From Novosphingobium sp. (lineage in GTDB: Bacteria; Pseudomonadota; Alphaproteobacteria; Sphingomonadales; Sphingomonadaceae), in NCBI GenBank assembly GCA_030697365.1, contig JAUYQH010000021.1, forward strand, positions 1-32,741: DNA of 32,741 nucleotides, given 5' to 3'. The notes beneath the pieces were generated by a model. The model ran no database searches and was not told where the DNA came from. It was given only the letters and a program-made list of their open reading frames with translations. Of this stretch, positions 1 to 8,346 are shown one piece after another. Each line of letters opens with the position of its first letter. Position 1 is the first letter of the stretch. A program made the position numbers and the translations under genes.

Positions 1-22
1 CGATACCGGCATAATAATCCAT
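1..22 (-). CDS. 5' end of an unidentified divergent gene (partial)
   Basis: On the minus strand an ATG at 22 is preceded by a good Shine-Dalgarno sequence (AGAGGA, about 6 nt away) and opens a frame reading MDYYAGI to the window edge. The start context looks genuine and the gene would diverge from the LuxR gene at 182. Only seven residues are visible. A short-chain dehydrogenase often starts in this style, but that is a guess and no function can be assigned. Confidence 0.45.
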
Positions 23-44
23 GGCTGTTCCTCTCATGATGCTT

Positions 45-64
45 GGGGCCGATCGCTCGGACCC
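45..64. promoter_or_regulatory. 20-bp imperfect palindrome, possible LuxR-type operator
   Basis: Positions 45-64 form an inverted repeat centred at 54.5, with 8 of 10 base pairs matching (GGG.CCGA against TCGG.CCC). Lux-box operators are typically about 20-bp dyads, and this one lies between a divergent gene start and a LuxR-family gene. The sequence is not a classical lux box. It may be the operator of the neighbouring regulator, but that is inference from position and symmetry only. Confidence 0.25.
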
Positions 65-181
65 CGTTTCAACACCATCATTCTGAGGGACAGCCAACCA
101 ACTTGGCTACTCTTGTGACGCCGGCCCATTACGGCATCTAGGAACATTGAATGCATTGCCGTCCAGGGTTAGAAGCGACGA

Positions 182-970
182 ATGGTGGAGGCCGACAGCG
201 AATTATTCTCCCTGGAGAGGGTCGATGCCGTCCGGATCCGCGACCGTAGCGACGTGCGCCGCGCCGCCGAAGCGCTCAATGCAATTGCCCTCGCCTATGA
301 TATGCGCGCCGCGCCTGCCCACGATATCGCGGACAAGCGCACTCCGGTGGATGCCGAGGGCAACATCCTTGCCGATGAAGTATTCGGCTGGCCTTCCGAG
401 GAAAAGGTCTGGTGGCGCAACACGCGCATCGCACTTGATTCCCCGCTGACCAGCGCCTGCCGGTTCGAAAGCGAACCGTTCTGGGTCAACGCCAAGGGCT
501 TCAGCACGCGCCAGCCCAACCCGTACCTCGCTTCGATCGACATTGCCAAATTTGAAATCCGGGCCATGACCAAGGCCGCCATCGTGGTTCCAGTGCACTT
601 GCCGTTCGGCCAGATCGGTGCGGTCAGCTTCAACCCGCTCGACCGGACGATCACCGACCTCGAAGAGCAATATCTTGCACTTGGCGACGCTTTCGGCCTG
701 TACGCTCGAACCTTCATCTCAAGCTATGTGCACGCGACAAGTTCGCTCCAGGCTCTCCCCCCGGGTTCACGGCTTTCGAAGCGCGAAGTAGAATGCCTGA
801 GATGGGCGGCAATCGGCAAGACCGACATGGAGATCAGCATGATCATGTCGCGCAGCAGGGCCACGGTACGCTTCCACATCCACAATGCGTCGCTCAAACT
901 CAACGCGGTCAACCGCAGCCAGACGGTGTTCAAGGCGGCGCAACTCGGTTACATTTCGCTTACACGCTAA
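182..970 (+). CDS. LuxR-family transcriptional regulator (autoinducer-domain type, probable solo)
   Basis: This 262-residue protein has the layout of LuxR-type quorum-sensing regulators. An N-terminal alpha/beta ligand-binding region covers roughly residues 30-180 (strand motif AAIVVPVHLPFGQIGAVSF at 132-150). A C-terminal LuxR helix-turn-helix covers about 197-258 (LSKREVECLRWAAIGKTDMEI, then RATVRFHIHNASLKL and the closing KAAQLGYI). An in-frame stop at 170-172 limits the start to 182 or later; the Shine-Dalgarno is weak. No luxI-type synthase is present, so it is probably an orphan receptor or responds to another ligand. The ligand-pocket residues of classical AHL receptors are not clearly conserved. 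It precedes the phaE/phaC pair by 40 bp and may control it. Confidence 0.85.
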   Translation: MVEADSELFSLERVDAVRIRDRSDVRRAAEALNAIALAYDMRAAPAHDIADKRTPVDAEGNILADEVFGWPSEEKVWWRNTRIALDSPLTSACRFESEPFWVNAKGFSTRQPNPYLASIDIAKFEIRAMTKAAIVVPVHLPFGQIGAVSFNPLDRTITDLEEQYLALGDAFGLYARTFISSYVHATSSLQALPPGSRLSKREVECLRWAAIGKTDMEISMIMSRSRATVRFHIHNASLKLNAVNRSQTVFKAAQLGYISLTR

Positions 971-1010
971 GTTCGGCCCGGGAATTTGGGCAACGCAACC
1001 GGAGCCTTCG

Positions 1011-1364
1011 ATGGACCGCAAGCCACCCGCATTCGATCCGACCGCGACGTGGCAGGACTTCGTCAAGCGCTGGGAACAGGAAGTCAACGAGTGGTCGGGC
1101 AAGCTGACCGAAACCGAGCAGTTCGGCAGCATCATGGGTCAGGCAACCAAGGTCCAGATCCTCGCGCAGAAATCATTCAACGAGCACATGGAAAAAGTGT
1201 TGCGCTCGCTCAACCTGCCAACCCGCGAGCAGGTCGATGCACTGGGCTCACGGTTGGCAGATATAGAGGCGCAGATTGAAGCGTTGCGCCTGGCGCTGAG
1301 CGCGGCAGCACCGACGGATACCGCCCGGCCGAAGCCCCCCCGAACCCGAAAGCCGACGGCATGA
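1011..1364 (+). CDS. Small PhaE-like subunit of class III PHA synthase
   Basis: This 117-residue, mostly alpha-helical protein starts at an ATG preceded by GGAG about 6 nt upstream. Its core (about 15-85) has the amphipathic helical look of PhaE/phasin-type proteins, including WQDFVKRWEQEVNEW and NLPTREQVDALGSRLADIEAQIEALR. The last part is the putative coiled coil seen at PhaE C-termini. The tail is rich in Ala, Pro, Lys and Arg (TARPKPPRTRKPTA). It overlaps phaC by 4 nt (ATGA), so the two are almost certainly translationally coupled partners. Classical PhaE is about 350 residues, so this is a much reduced version. The assignment rests on context and the helical pattern; a phasin is the alternative. 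Confidence 0.65.
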   Translation: MDRKPPAFDPTATWQDFVKRWEQEVNEWSGKLTETEQFGSIMGQATKVQILAQKSFNEHMEKVLRSLNLPTREQVDALGSRLADIEAQIEALRLALSAAAPTDTARPKPPRTRKPTA

Positions 1365-2446
1365 ACGACATCGCCGGCGCATCCGCGCCCGATGCTCTGG
1401 CTCAGCGCGTCCGCGAGGAAACGCGCCGCACGCTCCAACGCAACATCAAGGGCCTCGATTTCCTGACCGTCGGGCGCCAAACCGTCGGTGCGATGGCGTA
1501 CGACACGGTTCACCGCGACGGAACGGCGGCCCTCAACCACTATCGTCCGTTGACCGACGAGATTTACCGGGTCCCTCTGCTGATCGTCTCGCCCCCCAGC
1601 AACCGCGGCTACATCTTCGATCTCGCCAAAGGGCAGAGCTTCGTCGAATTCATGCTTGAGCGTGGCTACGACGTGTTCAATCTCGACTGGAACGAACCGA
1701 CCCGCGCCGAAGCCGGGCTCGGATTTGAAGATTACGTCGATCGCTTCATTCACGACTCGATCGCCCGGGTCCAGGCAATCACCGGCGAGCGCGAGGTCAG
1801 CCTTGCCGGGTATTGTATGGGCGGGGCACTGGCGGTGATGTACGCCGCACTTTATCCGGGGGAGGCGGTCCGCAATCTCATCGGCTTCGCCACTCCGGTC
1901 GATTTCTCGCACATGAAGCTGTTCCGAGCTTGGGCCGACAAGAAGCATTTCGATGTCGATCAACTGGTCGATACGCTCGGCCTGATCCCCGGCAACATCA
2001 TGCTCGGCGCATTCGATCTTGCCCGTCCGGCCAACCGCACCGCCGGACAGCTGCAGTTGTGGACCAACATGTGGAACGACGATTACGTCCGGTCCTATCG
2101 CATGTTCGACCGCTGGTCGGCCGAGACCCTGGCTGTGCCCGGAGAGTATTTCCGCCAGCAGGTCAAGCAGTTGATCTGGGACAACGCGTTGGTCGAAAAC
2201 CGCTTGGAAATCGGCGGGCGGCGGGTCGATCTCAAGGCAATCGACGTGCCGATCCTCAACATCACCGCGCAGCACGATCATATCGTCGCCTATGAAGCGG
2301 CGCAGCCGCTGCTGACTGCCACCTCATCGATTGACTGTGAAGATATTGTCTCAAAAGGCGGGCACGTAAGCGTCGTCGCCGGGCCGCAAGCAGTCAAGCG
2401 GCTGTGGCCGCAAGTCGATACCTGGCTAGGCAGGAGATCCGTGTGA
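1361..2446 (+). CDS. phaC: Class III-type poly(3-hydroxyalkanoate) synthase subunit PhaC
   Basis: This 361-residue alpha/beta-hydrolase-fold enzyme would polymerise (R)-3-hydroxyacyl-CoA into PHA granules. The lipase-like box GYCMGG carries a cysteine nucleophile (Cys152), the PHA synthase signature. The likely catalytic Asp306 lies in AQHDHIV and His335 in GGHVSVV. The LDWNEP motif near 108-113 corresponds to the family's conserved region after the oxyanion strand. The length matches class III PhaC (about 355) rather than the roughly 600 residues of class I. It is coupled at its start to the PhaE-like gene (ATGA overlap), and its end overlaps the GTG start of the acetyltransferase. Carbon storage linked to the acyl-CoA catabolic genes downstream is a reasonable inference. 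Confidence 0.88.
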   Translation: MNDIAGASAPDALAQRVREETRRTLQRNIKGLDFLTVGRQTVGAMAYDTVHRDGTAALNHYRPLTDEIYRVPLLIVSPPSNRGYIFDLAKGQSFVEFMLERGYDVFNLDWNEPTRAEAGLGFEDYVDRFIHDSIARVQAITGEREVSLAGYCMGGALAVMYAALYPGEAVRNLIGFATPVDFSHMKLFRAWADKKHFDVDQLVDTLGLIPGNIMLGAFDLARPANRTAGQLQLWTNMWNDDYVRSYRMFDRWSAETLAVPGEYFRQQVKQLIWDNALVENRLEIGGRRVDLKAIDVPILNITAQHDHIVAYEAAQPLLTATSSIDCEDIVSKGGHVSVVAGPQAVKRLWPQVDTWLGRRSV

Positions 2447-3030
2447 CCGATCCGCAGCAGCTCTGGCCGCGCAGCGCCACCGTCGCCGGCATAGCAATGG
2501 CGATCCGCTGGATGGAGGCTGACGACGCAACAGCGGTGCAGCGGTTCGCCGAGGCCGTGCCGCTACACGATCTGCTGTTTCTCCAACGCGACATCCGTCA
2601 ACCGAAAGTGATCGAGGCTTGGCTCCAGCAGATCGCAAGCGGGCAAATTCGCAGCCTGCTCGCGGTGGCGGACGTCGAGGTCAAGGGCTGCACCGCCATT
2701 GTACGCGATGAATTCAGTTGGTCCCCGCATGTCGCGGAAATCCGGGTTCTGACCTCGCCCACGATGCGCCGGAGCGGTCTGGGGCGACTGCTCGCCCAAG
2801 ACAGCTTGCTCGCTGCGCAGGAACAGGGTGTCGAGAAGGTGTTCGTGCGGTTGACCCCGGACCAGGGCGCAGCCCTTACGGTGTTCGAGGACATGGGCTT
2901 CCATCCCGAGGCATTGCTGCGCGATCACGTCCGCGATGGCGCTGGGCAAACGCATGACATCGCGATAATGGCGCTCGACCTCAACCGCCAGAGTTCGCGT
3001 CACGAGGTGTTCGGGATGGGCACAGGGTAA
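2443..3030 (+). CDS. GNAT-family N-acetyltransferase
   Basis: A GTG at 2443, preceded by AGGAG (2432-2436), overlaps the phaC stop and gives a 195-residue protein; an upstream in-frame ATG inside phaC is unlikely. The GNAT acetyl-CoA-binding motif A is recognisable (AEIRVLTSPTMRRSGLGRLL, with the R-x-x-G-x-G loop), followed by ALTVFEDMGFHPEALLRD, the usual FYxxxGF region. The substrate is unknown. Coupling to phaC suggests co-expression, and acetyltransferases sit beside PHA genes in some bacteria, but no mechanistic link can be read from the sequence. It ends 8 bp before the end of the convergent hydrolase gene. Confidence 0.8.
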   Translation: MTDPQQLWPRSATVAGIAMAIRWMEADDATAVQRFAEAVPLHDLLFLQRDIRQPKVIEAWLQQIASGQIRSLLAVADVEVKGCTAIVRDEFSWSPHVAEIRVLTSPTMRRSGLGRLLAQDSLLAAQEQGVEKVFVRLTPDQGAALTVFEDMGFHPEALLRDHVRDGAGQTHDIAIMALDLNRQSSRHEVFGMGTG

Positions 3031-3038
3031 GCGCGTTT

Positions 3039-3821
3039 TCAAGCCTCGAAGAACGCCGCAAAGGGACCACCGCGCTCGAACGGGCGCCATTCGCCGGCGG
3101 GCTGGGCGAGGCGGTCGGCAACCGCCCAAAATACCGCTGGGCTTGCGACGAAGCAGAAGTGACTGACCACCACCGCGATATTCTCGGTCTGAGGCCCTTC
3201 GAGGCCGCAGCAGTTCTCCCACGCGGTGATTCCGTCGCTGTGGCTGTAGACTGCGGTGGCCGGGACGTCGATTGGGTGGTGTCCCACCGCATAGCGCCGA
3301 CTCGACGCTTCGGACCGGGTTTTGTTGCCCGTAAGTAGGTCGTAGAGCAGCGACAGGCTGGTCGCCTCGGGATTGCCTGTGAATGGACTGCCCAGAGCAA
3401 TGACCTGGCGGATCCCGCCGCGGTCGCGCCGCGCCGCCTCGCGCGCCAACACCCCGCCCAGACTCCAGCCGACAAGGCTTACGTCCTCGCCGCAGTCCGC
3501 CGCGATCTGGGCAATCCGCCGCGCGATGTGTTCACCATTCGCACCCGCGCTGTGCTGGTCGAAGTTCCACCCCAGTTCCCAAGGATAGACCCGGTAGCCG
3601 AGTTGCAACAGGAAGCTCCTCAATAACCCGGTCATCGCGTCGGAGGTGGCGAAGCCCGGCAGGACCATGACCGGATGGCTGTCGCCGCGCGGCGCAGCGG
3701 CGAGCAGGCCAGAGGCCGCGAATAGCGTACTCACCCCCAAGCCGAAGCGCAGCGGCTCGAGCATGGTCAGGACGAGCGGCGGCTTGGCGATCGGATGCCG
3801 AGAACCAGGTTGCTTGGTCAT
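3039..3821 (-). CDS. Alpha/beta-hydrolase (lipase/esterase-like)
   Basis: The start at 3821 overlaps the stop of the GMC oxidoreductase gene (ATGA), giving 260 residues; the frame stays open further upstream, but that stretch is the antisense of the GMC gene's 3' end. A hydrophobic stretch at about 26-43 could be a membrane anchor or signal segment. The nucleophile elbow is GWSLGG with Ser120. HPVMVLPGF (49-57) is the oxyanion-loop strand, and YSHSDGI and VVSHFCF are good candidates for the acid and histidine. The protein resembles small lipase/acyltransferase-like hydrolases that often accompany PHA or wax-ester genes. Its substrate is unknown; co-transcription with a GMC oxidoreductase suggests processing of an ester or alcohol. 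Confidence 0.8.
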   Translation of the reverse strand: MTKQPGSRHPIAKPPLVLTMLEPLRFGLGVSTLFAASGLLAAAPRGDSHPVMVLPGFATSDAMTGLLRSFLLQLGYRVYPWELGWNFDQHSAGANGEHIARRIAQIAADCGEDVSLVGWSLGGVLAREAARRDRGGIRQVIALGSPFTGNPEATSLSLLYDLLTGNKTRSEASSRRYAVGHHPIDVPATAVYSHSDGITAWENCCGLEGPQTENIAVVVSHFCFVASPAVFWAVADRLAQPAGEWRPFERGGPFAAFFEA

Positions 3822-5449
3822 CGGACGCGATCCTCCAGCATCATTTCCGCTGCGCGTAGCCCGATTGCCATGGCGGGCGCATTGGTGTTGCCCGTCACAT
3901 GTCCGGGGATCACCGAGCAATCGGCCACTCGCAGCCCGGTGACCCCATTGACCCGCAGCCGCGGATCGGTGACCGCGCGGTTGTCGCTGCCCATGCGGCA
4001 CGTGCCGATGGCGTGGAGTCCGCAGCTCGAGAGCCGACGGAATGCGGCAAGCAGCGCCTCGTCGTCGCGGACCGCCGCTCCGGGGATCAATTCCTCACCC
4101 AGCATCGAACCCAAGGGCGGGGCTGCCATGTAAGCGCGCATCGCGCGCATCAGCGCGATCGCCGATGCGCGGTCGTGCTCGGTGGTCAGCCAGTTGGGTA
4201 AAATTCGTGGCGCATCGCCGCTTCCGGGTCCGGTCACCCGCAACGAGCCCTCGCTGGTCAGGCGCAGGAGCTGGCCATAGATCGTTACCCCCGGCTGCGG
4301 ATCGATCTTGTCGAGCGGGACCGGGTTGTTGTCGTCCGATACTGCAAAAGTGTAGCCGCCGAGGTAAAATTGCGCATCGGTTCGTCCATCGGGGTGCGCA
4401 ACATTGAGGAACGCGCCGACCTCGAATGGACCGGTCGCCATAATCCCGCTGCGGGTCAGCAGATAGCGCATCATCGCGCGCGCCAGCCCGATACCGTAGA
4501 AGCTGGTGTTGGTGCCCCGGCCATTGCGCAGGCGATAGGGCATCGAAAACGAGAGATGCTCGATCATCCGCTCGCCGACGTCGGGCGAATGCGCAACAGG
4601 CGTGATTCCTGCAGCGGCAAGGCGCTCGCCATTGCCGATACCCGAACGCTGGAGCAGCAGCGGGCTTTCCATCGCACCCCCCGCGATTACAATCTCGCCA
4701 CGGCATTCGAAACGCCGCGGTCGACCGGCCACCACGGTCTCGACCGCGACCGCGCGGCGATCGTCGAACACGATCCGTTCGGCCAGCGCATGGGTAATTA
4801 CGGTAACGTTGGCCCGCTTGCGCGCCGGGGCGAGGAAGGTCCGTGCCGAACTCTCGCGGCAGCCACGGCGGATGTTGTGGCTGAAGAGGCCGACCCGCGG
4901 GCCGGTACCGGCATTGAGATCGTCTGTCCGGCGCAGCCCAAGCGCCTCGCCCGCGGCGATCATGGTCTCGGCCAACGGGTAGCTGAAGATTGCCGGATCG
5001 ACCCGCACCCGCCCGCCCGCGCCGCGAGCCTCGCTGGGGCCGGCGGCGTGATCCTCGAGGGTGCGGAACGCCTGGGTCATCACTGCACCGTTCCACCCCG
5101 TTGCTCCGCCCGCCTCCCACGCATCGTAGTCGGCCGGCTCGCCGCGACTCCAGATCATCCCGTTGATCGCCGATGACCCTCCCAGCCCTTTGCCCCGGAT
5201 CCACACCTCGTTAGCGGGCCCTCCCGGTTCGCGCGGCTGGCTGACCTGGTAGGCCCAGATGTGCCGCGGATTGGTGACGAGTTTCGCCACTCCCTTGGGC
5301 ATCGTCACCCAGAAGCTGTCGTTCTCGCCGCCTGCTTCGAGCACGAGCACACGGCTGCGCCCGTCTGCGCTGAGCCGTTCCGCGAGAACGCATCCCGCTG
5401 ACCCGGCACCAACCACGATGAAGTCGTAAACATCGTCCAACCTGGTCAC
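3818..5449 (-). CDS. GMC-family FAD-dependent oxidoreductase (choline/alcohol dehydrogenase-like)
   Basis: This 543-residue flavoprotein opens with the dinucleotide-binding motif YDFIVVGAGSAGCVLAERL and the FAD-ribose strand VLVLEAGG. The GMC signatures follow: GLGGSSAINGMIWSRG near 90-105 and GAMESPLLLQRSGIG near 255-270. The C-terminal block GLHAIGTCRMG, then GHVTGNTNAPAMAIGLRAAEMM, supplies the usual active-site His and Asn. The start is a GTG at 5449 with no strong Shine-Dalgarno. Such enzymes oxidise primary alcohols or sugars with FAD. It diverges from the DUF35 operon across an 80-130 bp gap and is coupled to the downstream hydrolase. The substrate cannot be deduced. Confidence 0.93.
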   Translation of the reverse strand: MTRLDDVYDFIVVGAGSAGCVLAERLSADGRSRVLVLEAGGENDSFWVTMPKGVAKLVTNPRHIWAYQVSQPREPGGPANEVWIRGKGLGGSSAINGMIWSRGEPADYDAWEAGGATGWNGAVMTQAFRTLEDHAAGPSEARGAGGRVRVDPAIFSYPLAETMIAAGEALGLRRTDDLNAGTGPRVGLFSHNIRRGCRESSARTFLAPARKRANVTVITHALAERIVFDDRRAVAVETVVAGRPRRFECRGEIVIAGGAMESPLLLQRSGIGNGERLAAAGITPVAHSPDVGERMIEHLSFSMPYRLRNGRGTNTSFYGIGLARAMMRYLLTRSGIMATGPFEVGAFLNVAHPDGRTDAQFYLGGYTFAVSDDNNPVPLDKIDPQPGVTIYGQLLRLTSEGSLRVTGPGSGDAPRILPNWLTTEHDRASAIALMRAMRAYMAAPPLGSMLGEELIPGAAVRDDEALLAAFRRLSSCGLHAIGTCRMGSDNRAVTDPRLRVNGVTGLRVADCSVIPGHVTGNTNAPAMAIGLRAAEMMLEDRVR

Positions 5450-5581
5450 CCCGTTTCACAGGCACGCCTTGTGGCATGGGGCGCCGCGCCGCAGACCCTA
5501 GCGTTTTGAGGAGTCGGCACGGAGCGAACTATGCCGCTTAAGGGGACACAGGATTTCTCGCGGATTCGAAACGGAAGAACG

Positions 5582-5977
5582 ATGCGGCCGATTGCCCAAG
5601 GATTGTTCACGGACGAAATGCCGCCGCGGCTGATCGGGGGTCGCAACCGTGCGACCGGGCGGATTGTGTTTCCTTTTCCTCCAGGCGACGAATTCGAGCC
5701 GTACCCGCTGCGCCGCGACGGGCGGCTGTGGTCATTCACCGTCCAGCGCTATCGACCCAAATCGCCGCCATACGCCGGTCCCGAGGGGTTTCGCCCGTGG
5801 GCGGTTGGCTATGTCGAGCTGCCCGGCGAGACGATCGTCGAAGCGCGGCTGAGCGGGGTGGCGTTCGAGAATATCGCGATCGGCATGCCGCTCGAACTGA
5901 CGCAAGTTCCGCTCGATCCCACCGCGGAAGAGCCGGTGATGATCCATGCCTTTGGTCCCCCGGGAGCGGCGGCATGA
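5582..5977 (+). CDS. DUF35 OB-fold protein lacking the zinc-ribbon cysteines
   Basis: This 131-residue acyl-CoA-associated OB-fold protein is the usual partner of thiolase-like enzymes in steroid and CoA-ester degradation. The ATG at 5582 (GGAAG four nt upstream) fits the family's N-terminus MRPIAQGLF. An ATG at 5531 with GGAG would add 17 residues and cannot be excluded. The rubredoxin-like zinc-ribbon region reads IGGRNRATGRIVFPFPPGDEF with no cysteines where family members usually carry CxxC pairs. The OB-fold signature LWSFTVQRYRPKSPPY and a typical VGYVELPG strand follow. It overlaps the thiolase gene by 4 nt, supporting a two-subunit complex. Loss of zinc binding seems to be a subfamily trait rather than decay. 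Confidence 0.82.
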   Translation: MRPIAQGLFTDEMPPRLIGGRNRATGRIVFPFPPGDEFEPYPLRRDGRLWSFTVQRYRPKSPPYAGPEGFRPWAVGYVELPGETIVEARLSGVAFENIAIGMPLELTQVPLDPTAEEPVMIHAFGPPGAAA

Positions 5978-7119
5978 GCGATGTCTGCATCGTCGGGATT
6001 GGTATCCATCCGTTTGGTCGCACCGAAGGCCTGTCGGGGCTTGACCAAGGCGTGTTCGCGGTGCGCCAGTCGCTGGCCGATGCCGGGGTCGAATGGCCCG
6101 CGATCGAGTTCGCCTATGGCGGATCGGACGCGGCAGGCAACCCCGACACGATGGTCGAACGGCTGGGGCTGACGGGTGTCCAGTTCATCAACGTCCGCAA
6201 CGGCTGCGCGGCAGGCGGATCGGCGTTGTTTTCGACGCAGATGGCGATCAAGTCGGGCGAGTTCGACCTTGGTCTTGCTGTAGGGTTCGACAAGCATCCG
6301 CGCGGCGCATTCAACGCGCTGCCCTCTGAATACAACCTGCCCGAATGGTACGGCGAAGCAGGCTATATGATCACCACCCAGTTCTTCGGGGCCAAAATCA
6401 CCCGCTACATGCATGAGCACGGGATTTCAAAGACGTCGCTTGGACGTGTTTCCGAAAAGGCGTTTCGCAACGCGATCCACGCGCCCCATGCGTGGCGGCG
6501 TGAGCCGGTGGACCTGCAGACGATCATGGACGCGCCGCTGGTTTCCGATCCTTATACCAAGTTCATGTTCTGCTCACCCGCCGAAGGCGGGGTGGCGCTG
6601 ATCCTGGCGAGCGAGAAAAAAGCGCGCGAGCTCGGCAAGCCGCTGATCCGGCTCAAAGCCGCGGCAATGCGCACCCGCCCGCCCGGGTCGTTCGAAGTGT
6701 TCGCCCCGTCGATCGACATCGCGCGCGGCGGTTCGGCGACGAAACTGGCCTCGGCTGCCGCCTTCGAGCAGGCGGGCGTCGGTCCAGAAGACATCGCGGT
6801 CGCCCAGCTTCAAGATACCGAGGCCGGGGCCGAAATCATGCACATGGCCGAGAACGGCTTCTGCCGCGACGGCGAGCAGGAAGCCTGGTTGGCCGAAGGG
6901 CGCAGCGAAATCGGCGGTACACTGCCGGTCAACACCGATGGCGGCTGCCTCGCCTGTGGCGAGCCGATCGGCGCTTCGGGGCTGCGCCAGGTTTACGAGA
7001 ACGTCGTCCAGCTTCGCGGCCACGGCGGGGGTCGGCAGGCTCCAGGCGATCCCAAGACCGCCTACAGCCACGTCTATGGCGCGCCCGGCGTGTCCGCCGT
7101 AACCATCCTCCAGCGCTGA
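5974..7119 (+). CDS. Thiolase-superfamily protein (SCP2/lipid-transfer-protein type)
   Basis: This 381-residue protein is translated from the ATG overlapping the DUF35 stop. The nucleophile-type cysteine is present (NGCAAGGSA, Cys78). The C-terminal block reads NTDGGCLACGEPIGASG, where classical thiolases have GHPxGATG, so the catalytic His is Glu330 here. The final Cys-containing loop is replaced by SHVYGAPGVSAVTIL (His366). Thiolase-like partners of DUF35 proteins in steroid side-chain catabolism can be retro-aldolases, so either C-C bond cleavage or a modified thiolysis is plausible. It is followed by an acyl-CoA dehydrogenase that overlaps it by 1 nt, consistent with a beta-oxidation-like route. 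The fold call is firm; the reaction is not. Confidence 0.85.
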   Translation: MSDVCIVGIGIHPFGRTEGLSGLDQGVFAVRQSLADAGVEWPAIEFAYGGSDAAGNPDTMVERLGLTGVQFINVRNGCAAGGSALFSTQMAIKSGEFDLGLAVGFDKHPRGAFNALPSEYNLPEWYGEAGYMITTQFFGAKITRYMHEHGISKTSLGRVSEKAFRNAIHAPHAWRREPVDLQTIMDAPLVSDPYTKFMFCSPAEGGVALILASEKKARELGKPLIRLKAAAMRTRPPGSFEVFAPSIDIARGGSATKLASAAAFEQAGVGPEDIAVAQLQDTEAGAEIMHMAENGFCRDGEQEAWLAEGRSEIGGTLPVNTDGGCLACGEPIGASGLRQVYENVVQLRGHGGGRQAPGDPKTAYSHVYGAPGVSAVTILQR

Positions 7120-8327
7120 TGGACATCGCGCTTTCCCCCGAAGAGACCGCCTTTCGCGACGAGGTTCGCGCCTTTCTGGCGACGCACCTTCCCCCCGCGA
7201 TCCGCGCCGGGGCGGCGGCTTCACCCTCGGTGTTCGTCGAACCGGACATCGGCCAGGCATGGAACGCCGTGCTCGATGCAAAGGGCTGGCTCGGCTACCA
7301 ATGGCCCGAAGAACATGGCGGTCCCGGGTGGAGCCCGGTGCAGCGCTACCTGTTCGAAAAGGAATGCGCGCTTGCCGGTGCGCCCAACCTCACCGTGCTC
7401 GGGCTCAAGCTGGTCGCGCCGGTGATCTGGACTTTCGGCACCGCCGAACAGAAGGCTTTCTTCCTGCCGCGGATCCTTTCGGGGCAGGATTACTGGTGCC
7501 AGGGTTTTTCCGAGCCGGGCAGTGGCTCCGACCTCGCCTCGCTGCAATGCCGCGCGGCGCTTGATGGCGAAAAGTACGTGGTCAACGGCTCGAAGATCTG
7601 GACCACCCACGCGCATCACGCCAACCGCATGTTTGCGCTCGTGCGCACCGAAAACGGATCGCGCAAGCAAGCCGGGATCAGCTTTTTGCTGATCGATATG
7701 AACCATCCGGGAGTAACCGTTCGCCCGATCCTGACGCTCGCTGGCGACCACGAAGTCAACCAGGTGTTTCTGGAGGACGTCGAGGTGCCTGTATCCGACC
7801 GCGTCGGGGAGGAAGGCGCGGGGTGGGCGATCGCCAAGTTTCTGCTCGAGAACGAGCGCGGCGGATCGTGCCACGCGCCCAAGCTGCTTTACGACCTCGA
7901 CTTGCTGGCCGCAGCGGCGAAGGACGAGCCCAATGGCCTCGGCGGAACGATGGCCGACGATCCGCACTGGCGGCGGCGCGTGGCCCAGGCGCGGCTGGAG
8001 GGCCAGGCGCTCGAAATGATCGAACTCAAGATCCTCGCCGACATCGCCAAGGCGCGCGCCCCGGGACCACAGACATCGCTGACCAAACTGCTTGCTTCCA
8101 ATTTGCGGCAGACGATAGACCTGATGGCGGTCGATCTCTACGGTGCGGCCGGGCTCCAGCTCGATGCCGAGCGCCCGCTTTATGGCGACGACGCCCCGCC
8201 GCCGCTCCATTCGCGCGCCGCGCAGCTTGCCGCACCGCGCTATCTCAACAGCCGCGCCTGGACGATTTTCGGCGGCACTAACGAAGTTCAGGCCGGAATT
8301 ATTGCCAAGACGGTGTTGGGTTTGTGA
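7119..8327 (+). CDS. Acyl-CoA dehydrogenase
   Basis: This 402-residue FAD enzyme would introduce the alpha-beta double bond in an acyl-CoA. The N-terminal helical domain (ALSPEETAFRDEVRAFLATHLP) is followed by the middle beta domain with the FAD/substrate signature WCQGFSEPGSGSDLASLQ and VNGSKIWTTHAHHA. The C-terminal domain ends with FGGTNEVQAGIIAKTVLGL, the family's flavin-contacting block. The length and the GYQWPEEHGG motif match the subgroup acting on bulky or branched CoA esters. It overlaps the thiolase stop by one base and lies 19 bp before E1alpha, so it belongs to the same operon. The exact substrate is unknown; a cyclic or side-chain acyl-CoA is inferred from the neighbours. Confidence 0.93.
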   Translation: MDIALSPEETAFRDEVRAFLATHLPPAIRAGAAASPSVFVEPDIGQAWNAVLDAKGWLGYQWPEEHGGPGWSPVQRYLFEKECALAGAPNLTVLGLKLVAPVIWTFGTAEQKAFFLPRILSGQDYWCQGFSEPGSGSDLASLQCRAALDGEKYVVNGSKIWTTHAHHANRMFALVRTENGSRKQAGISFLLIDMNHPGVTVRPILTLAGDHEVNQVFLEDVEVPVSDRVGEEGAGWAIAKFLLENERGGSCHAPKLLYDLDLLAAAAKDEPNGLGGTMADDPHWRRRVAQARLEGQALEMIELKILADIAKARAPGPQTSLTKLLASNLRQTIDLMAVDLYGAAGLQLDAERPLYGDDAPPPLHSRAAQLAAPRYLNSRAWTIFGGTNEVQAGIIAKTVLGL

Positions 8328-8346
8328 TGCAAGACGGGGACTATTG

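Noticed and set aside
1139..2281. 380-residue open frame on the minus strand opposite phaC
   Set aside because: Antisense shadow in GC-rich DNA; the plus strand encodes a clear PHA synthase with its catalytic triad.
4095..5204. 369-residue frame on the minus strand overlapping the GMC gene
   Set aside because: Out-of-frame shadow, Arg-rich and without domain motifs; the GMC frame contains all family signatures.
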